Positions 61,555 through 64,000 of a DNA stretch of 64,000 nucleotides are shown here, in pieces (within the stretch, counting starts at the first letter, position 1; each line of letters opens with the position of its first letter). The stretch is from Nocardioides nematodiphilus. GTDB taxonomy: Bacteria; Actinomycetota; Actinomycetes; Propionibacteriales; Nocardioidaceae. Both the position numbers and the translations under genes were made by a program. Under the pieces are notes generated by a model. It worked only from the letters and a program-made list of their open reading frames with translations, did no database searches and was not told where the DNA came from. The DNA is taken from NCBI RefSeq assembly GCF_020216525.1, contig NZ_JAIWOY010000007.1, positions 149,097 through 213,096 of the forward strand. The letters are read 5' to 3'.

Positions 61555-62289
61555 GTGAGTACCGATTGCGATCACGCGGCCATCTTCACCGGATTGCGCC
61601 GACGATCGGAGGCCGGTCGAGAACAGGCTATAGATGACGCCCAGCGTGACCCGCACGCGGATTCGCTTTTGGCTCAGATGCTTGATGAATCCCGCGACGG
61701 TTCGTGGGAGAAGGTCCTCGTCGCGGCCGCACTGGGTCAGGTGTCTGGGCCCGACGGGGATGCGGCGCTCCGCCGTGCGCTCGACGCGTCGGGACCTGGC
61801 ACGAGTGATCTGCGGTGCTCCGCCCTACATGGCTTGGCCCGTCGATGCGGTGAAGCAGCACATGAGGACTTCGTGCGCGGCTTCCACTCAACTGATGCCG
61901 GAACCCGCGACTCAGCCATCGTCGTACTGGCCGCATGCGGTCGCGACGGAGTTTGGGACGAGATGGCTGCACGTCTCGCAAGTACGATGAAGCGGCCAGG
62001 TCGGCGAGGCAGCGTCCCCTCCGACACACTGACCATGCTGGTCTACCTTCTCCGACATGCGGAAGGCGATCCAGGCAGGCTCCCGTTCCTGGTCCGACTG
62101 CTACGCAAACGCTGGGACGGACTCAATCCCCGGAGCGACCCTGGTGGCGAGGCCTCCCAATGGGTCGCCCGACATTGGGCCGATACCGCTCCCGGCGGTC
62201 CGGAGGCCGACGAAGTCGCCGCCCCTCACGCGGAAGCCATCAACACCTGGCTGCGAAACGAGCCCTTCTTCAAGTATCTGACGCCTTAG
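61555..62289 (+). CDS. HEAT-repeat-like protein of unknown function
   Basis: A 244-residue soluble protein made of paired helices like HEAT repeats: 'DGSWEKVLVAAALGQVSGPDGDAAL' in pieces near 60, 'DLRCSALHGLARRCGEAAHEDFV' near 100 and 'AGTRDSAIVVLAACGRDGVWDEMAARL' near 130. No enzyme motif is visible. The GTG at 61555 was preferred to an ATG at 61516 because the extra leader reads like promoter sequence. The gene is less GC-biased than the cobalamin block. It may be a scaffold or an immunity-type protein; neither is shown. Confidence 0.65.
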   Translation: MSTDCDHAAIFTGLRRRSEAGREQAIDDAQRDPHADSLLAQMLDESRDGSWEKVLVAAALGQVSGPDGDAALRRALDASGPGTSDLRCSALHGLARRCGEAAHEDFVRGFHSTDAGTRDSAIVVLAACGRDGVWDEMAARLASTMKRPGRRGSVPSDTLTMLVYLLRHAEGDPGRLPFLVRLLRKRWDGLNPRSDPGGEASQWVARHWADTAPGGPEADEVAAPHAEAINTWLRNEPFFKYLTP

Positions 62290-62369
62290 CTCGCCGCCGA
62301 CGACAACACCGCGGGAGATCCAGCGCCGACCAAAGCCGACTACACCTGCGGCGACGTAGCGCCTTGCGA

Positions 62370-62392
62370 GTGCGTCATTCCGCCGCGAGCGG
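62370..62392 (+). repeat. Intergenic repeat, copy 2
   Basis: GTGCGTCATTCCGCCGCGAG lies in the 257-base gap between two unknown genes; it shares an exact 14-base core with copy 3. The rest of the gap holds a CGGCAGC/GCTGCCG hairpin at 62397-62415 and no gene. Confidence 0.45.
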
Positions 62393-62534
62393 GCAGCGGC
62401 AGCCTCGAGCTGCCGGAGGCTCAAAAGCGCGGGTTAAGCCGGCCCGACGACCACGTCAGTCGTCGACGCCTTCGTCGCGGCCCGTCGGGGTACGTGCAGC
62501 GTCGGAACGGAGCAGTTCCTCGGATCGCTTGTCT

Positions 62535-62540
62535 TATTCT
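62535..62540 (+). promoter_or_regulatory. -10 element of the unknown gene at 62547
   Basis: TATTCT, close to consensus, six bases before the ATG. Confidence 0.5.
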
Positions 62541-62546
62541 CGGGCC

Positions 62547-63284
62547 ATGGTCGAACAGGAGGCGGTCGCTGCACGTCTGCGAGCTGCGGACGGCCGGTGG
62601 AGCACCGTGCGCGGCGTCTTCCGAACCTGGCGAGACCAAGCGCTCGTCACCCAGGCGTTCATGGACTGGCACCACATCGATGAAGCGGCCGACACCGGGC
62701 AGAACGGCGCAACGTCCTTCGTGGTCACCGCTGGTCGTGAAGACCAGGGAGCCGGTGACGAGTCCGGGGTCGAGCACGTTTTGCGCGTCTGCGCCGCCGA
62801 ACACGGTCGACGCCGCCGCGCCGAAGCCATTTCCCGCACAGGCGAGCAGTGGATGGCGGATGTGGTGGTCGTCGACGAACCGTGGTTCTGGGCCCGCAAG
62901 GACGACGACGTCCTGACCAACGACGGCGACCCCCGTTCGACTCATGGAGGAGCCGACTTCGTGCTTCTACTCAGGCCGAACGCCGTCCCGGACGGCTTCG
63001 ACCTGAGCGCTACGGGCACAACCGAGACGGTCGCGGGGCGCCTCTGCGACCTGGTCGTCGCGACCCCTAAGGATCCGGCTGCTTACGACGAGACACTCCC
63101 CGGGGCGGAGGTCTTCGACATGACCAGCGGAGGCAGAGACTTCATGCTTTGCGTCGACCAGCAAACGTCAACGCTCATGCGGATCGCCAAGCTCGTCGGC
63201 GGAGAGCCGGCCGAGATCGTCGAGTATCTCGACATCGCCTTCGATGAGCCGGTCGGTGAAGGGATCTTCGGACCTCTGGCGTAA
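62547..63284 (+). CDS. Unknown protein, possibly LolA/LppX-like fold
   Basis: A 245-residue soluble protein with no signal peptide. I do not recognise a family with confidence. The second half has alternating strands ('WMADVVVVDEPWFWARKDDDVLTND', 'RDFMLCVDQQTSTLMRIAKLVGGEPAEIVEYLDIAFDEPVGEGIF' in pieces), like the wrapped sheet of LolA- or LppX-like lipid-binding domains and of sigma-regulatory proteins, where a late 'conversion to D-xxx-F' strand is common. The first half is helical. The ATG is close behind a TATTCT element. It is flanked by two copies of a short repeat. Confidence 0.55.
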   Translation: MVEQEAVAARLRAADGRWSTVRGVFRTWRDQALVTQAFMDWHHIDEAADTGQNGATSFVVTAGREDQGAGDESGVEHVLRVCAAEHGRRRRAEAISRTGEQWMADVVVVDEPWFWARKDDDVLTNDGDPRSTHGGADFVLLLRPNAVPDGFDLSATGTTETVAGRLCDLVVATPKDPAAYDETLPGAEVFDMTSGGRDFMLCVDQQTSTLMRIAKLVGGEPAEIVEYLDIAFDEPVGEGIFGPLA

Positions 63285-63362
63285 CGGTCCGTGTCACGTC
63301 GTGCCTGCCGTTATTGGCACAACTCGTTCACACGGATCTGCCGCGATGAGCCGTGTCGAGAC

Positions 63363-63386
63363 GTGAGTCATTCCGCCGCGCTCCGG
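63363..63386 (+). repeat. Intergenic repeat, copy 3
   Basis: GTGAGTCATTCCGCCGCG lies 79 bases after the end of the unknown gene, 993 bases from copy 2, with which it shares GTCATTCCGCCGCG exactly. No gene is seen in the rest of this 197-base gap. Confidence 0.45.
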
Positions 63387-63481
63387 ACGCGGCCTTGGAG
63401 GCGAGTTGGCCGGTGCTGCTCAGCCTCGGTGGCGCCTCGGCCGCTCCTCGCACAAGCTTGACGATCTCGACGGCGGCGCCA

Positions 63482-63934
63482 TCAGTTCTTAACCAGCACG
63501 CAATACGTGTTCTGTTCCACCGTCACGGCCTGCTGCGGAGCTGTGCACGCGGAGGCGGCCAGCACTTGCCCTATGACGATGACGGCAGCCGTTGGGTCAT
63601 CGCAGGCAATCTGAAAACCGGCGCGGGTGAAGCACTCACCTATGGCCACCGCGGGAGTCGGTCGATCCGCAGGCGGCACGTCAGTCGGAGCTGGCGAATC
63701 GGGAGCGACCGCAGCCGCCGAAGCCCACGCGACGAGCAGGCCGACGGCCACAGTTGTCGCCGCGACTGGGACGAAGCGTCGAAGGACCGGCTTTGTCGGA
63801 GCTAACCCAGGCGGCACAGGGCTAAGAACGTGGGGATCACGACCTGCCGGCTGCCCGACGACGCGTTGGTGGCGTCGTAACGCGAGTGCGTTATCGATGA
63901 TTACCCAAAGGTTTCTGAGGTACGCGAAGAACAT
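63482..63934 (-). CDS. Membrane-anchored protein with LppU-like Cys domain
   Basis: A 150-residue protein. Residues 1-50 are cytosolic and basic, one membrane helix follows ('FVPVAATTVAVGLLVAWASAAAVA', about 53-77), then a Pro/Asp linker and a small outer domain with four cysteines ('GECFTRAGFQIACDD', 'ASACTAPQQ', 'NTYCVLVKN'). That domain resembles the C-terminal domain of LppU/SCO3897-type secreted proteins, whose cysteines form two disulfides. Function is unknown. The start is the first ATG and is not confirmed by a clear ribosome site. Confidence 0.6.
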   Translation of the reverse strand: MFFAYLRNLWVIIDNALALRRHQRVVGQPAGRDPHVLSPVPPGLAPTKPVLRRFVPVAATTVAVGLLVAWASAAAVAPDSPAPTDVPPADRPTPAVAIGECFTRAGFQIACDDPTAAVIVIGQVLAASACTAPQQAVTVEQNTYCVLVKN

Positions 63935-64000
63935 GCCCCGGTCAAGTCCCAGGTAGTGGTGTAGCGCTGCGTTCTCCTCGATGAGGTGTCAGGCGGTCAG
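63935..64000. other. Unassigned end of the window
   Basis: The last 66 bases hold no complete gene. The phrase GTAGTGGTGTAG and a late TCAGGCGGTCAG remind me of insertion-sequence ends seen in actinobacteria, but the element, if any, would lie beyond the window. Confidence 0.2.

Noticed and set aside
63935..64000. Terminal inverted repeat of an insertion sequence
   Set aside because: The resemblance rests on memory of a short phrase; no partner repeat or transposase sequence is in the window.

Overview
The window reads as chromosomal DNA of a high-GC Actinomycetota, most likely a Nocardioides-like member of the Propionibacteriales. This is an inference from gene content: mycothiol ligase MshC beside the actinobacterial SCO1664/DUF3090/MSMEG_4193-type trio, DUF5703 and DUF5994 proteins, a luciferase-like F420-type oxidoreductase, a SigE-family sigma factor, an aerobic (CobN/CobF-type) cobalamin pathway, and many starts that look leaderless. 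I found no rRNA, tRNA or CRISPR array.

Left part (1-13 kb). A truncated GT4 glycosyltransferase overlaps a glycogen-debranching-type glucosidase. Then come a gutted fatty acid desaturase, a DUF5994 protein, a membrane histidine kinase and a hemerythrin protein. A luciferase-like oxidoreductase follows, translationally coupled to a second gutted gene (flavin reductase), then a GMC oxidoreductase, an alpha/beta hydrolase with a divergent MmyB-type regulator, and an NTF2/atypical-SDR pair with a divergent TetR regulator.

Middle part (13-43 kb). An ABC-2 exporter with a secreted protein faces a two-component system whose response regulator is frameshifted. After this lie a CsoR/CstR-like repressor with twin G/C-tract palindromes, an AhpD-like protein and a 54-residue Cys-rich protein. 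Next is metH behind a probable S-adenosylhomocysteine riboswitch whose downstream hairpin masks the ribosome site. Then PAC2, mshC and the conserved trio, corA, uppP, an aldo/keto reductase, a diguanylate cyclase, an M20 peptidase, a SulP transporter, ybaK, a SigE-type sigma factor coupled to an anchored beta-propeller protein, LysE/AsnC, rifampin ADP-ribosyltransferase and a cation efflux protein.

Cobalamin block (43.6-58.7 kb). Two operons, each behind its own cobalamin riboswitch, converge. The plus-strand operon is cobN-cobF-cobQ-cobK. The minus-strand operon is ChlI/ChlD-type chelatase-cobO-cobB::cobC fusion-cobD-nickel/cobalt permease. cobL is transcribed divergently from the second riboswitch. 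Together these genes cover cobalt uptake and insertion, several corrin-ring steps, amidation, adenosylation and aminopropanol attachment; cobG/H/I/J/M, cobA and the nucleotide-loop genes are not in the window. MetH is a likely consumer of the product.

Right end (58.7-64 kb). A large cytosolic periplasmic-binding-protein-like/PAS/GGDEF regulator is followed by three poorly known genes (HEAT-like, unknown, LppU-like) with related intergenic repeats.
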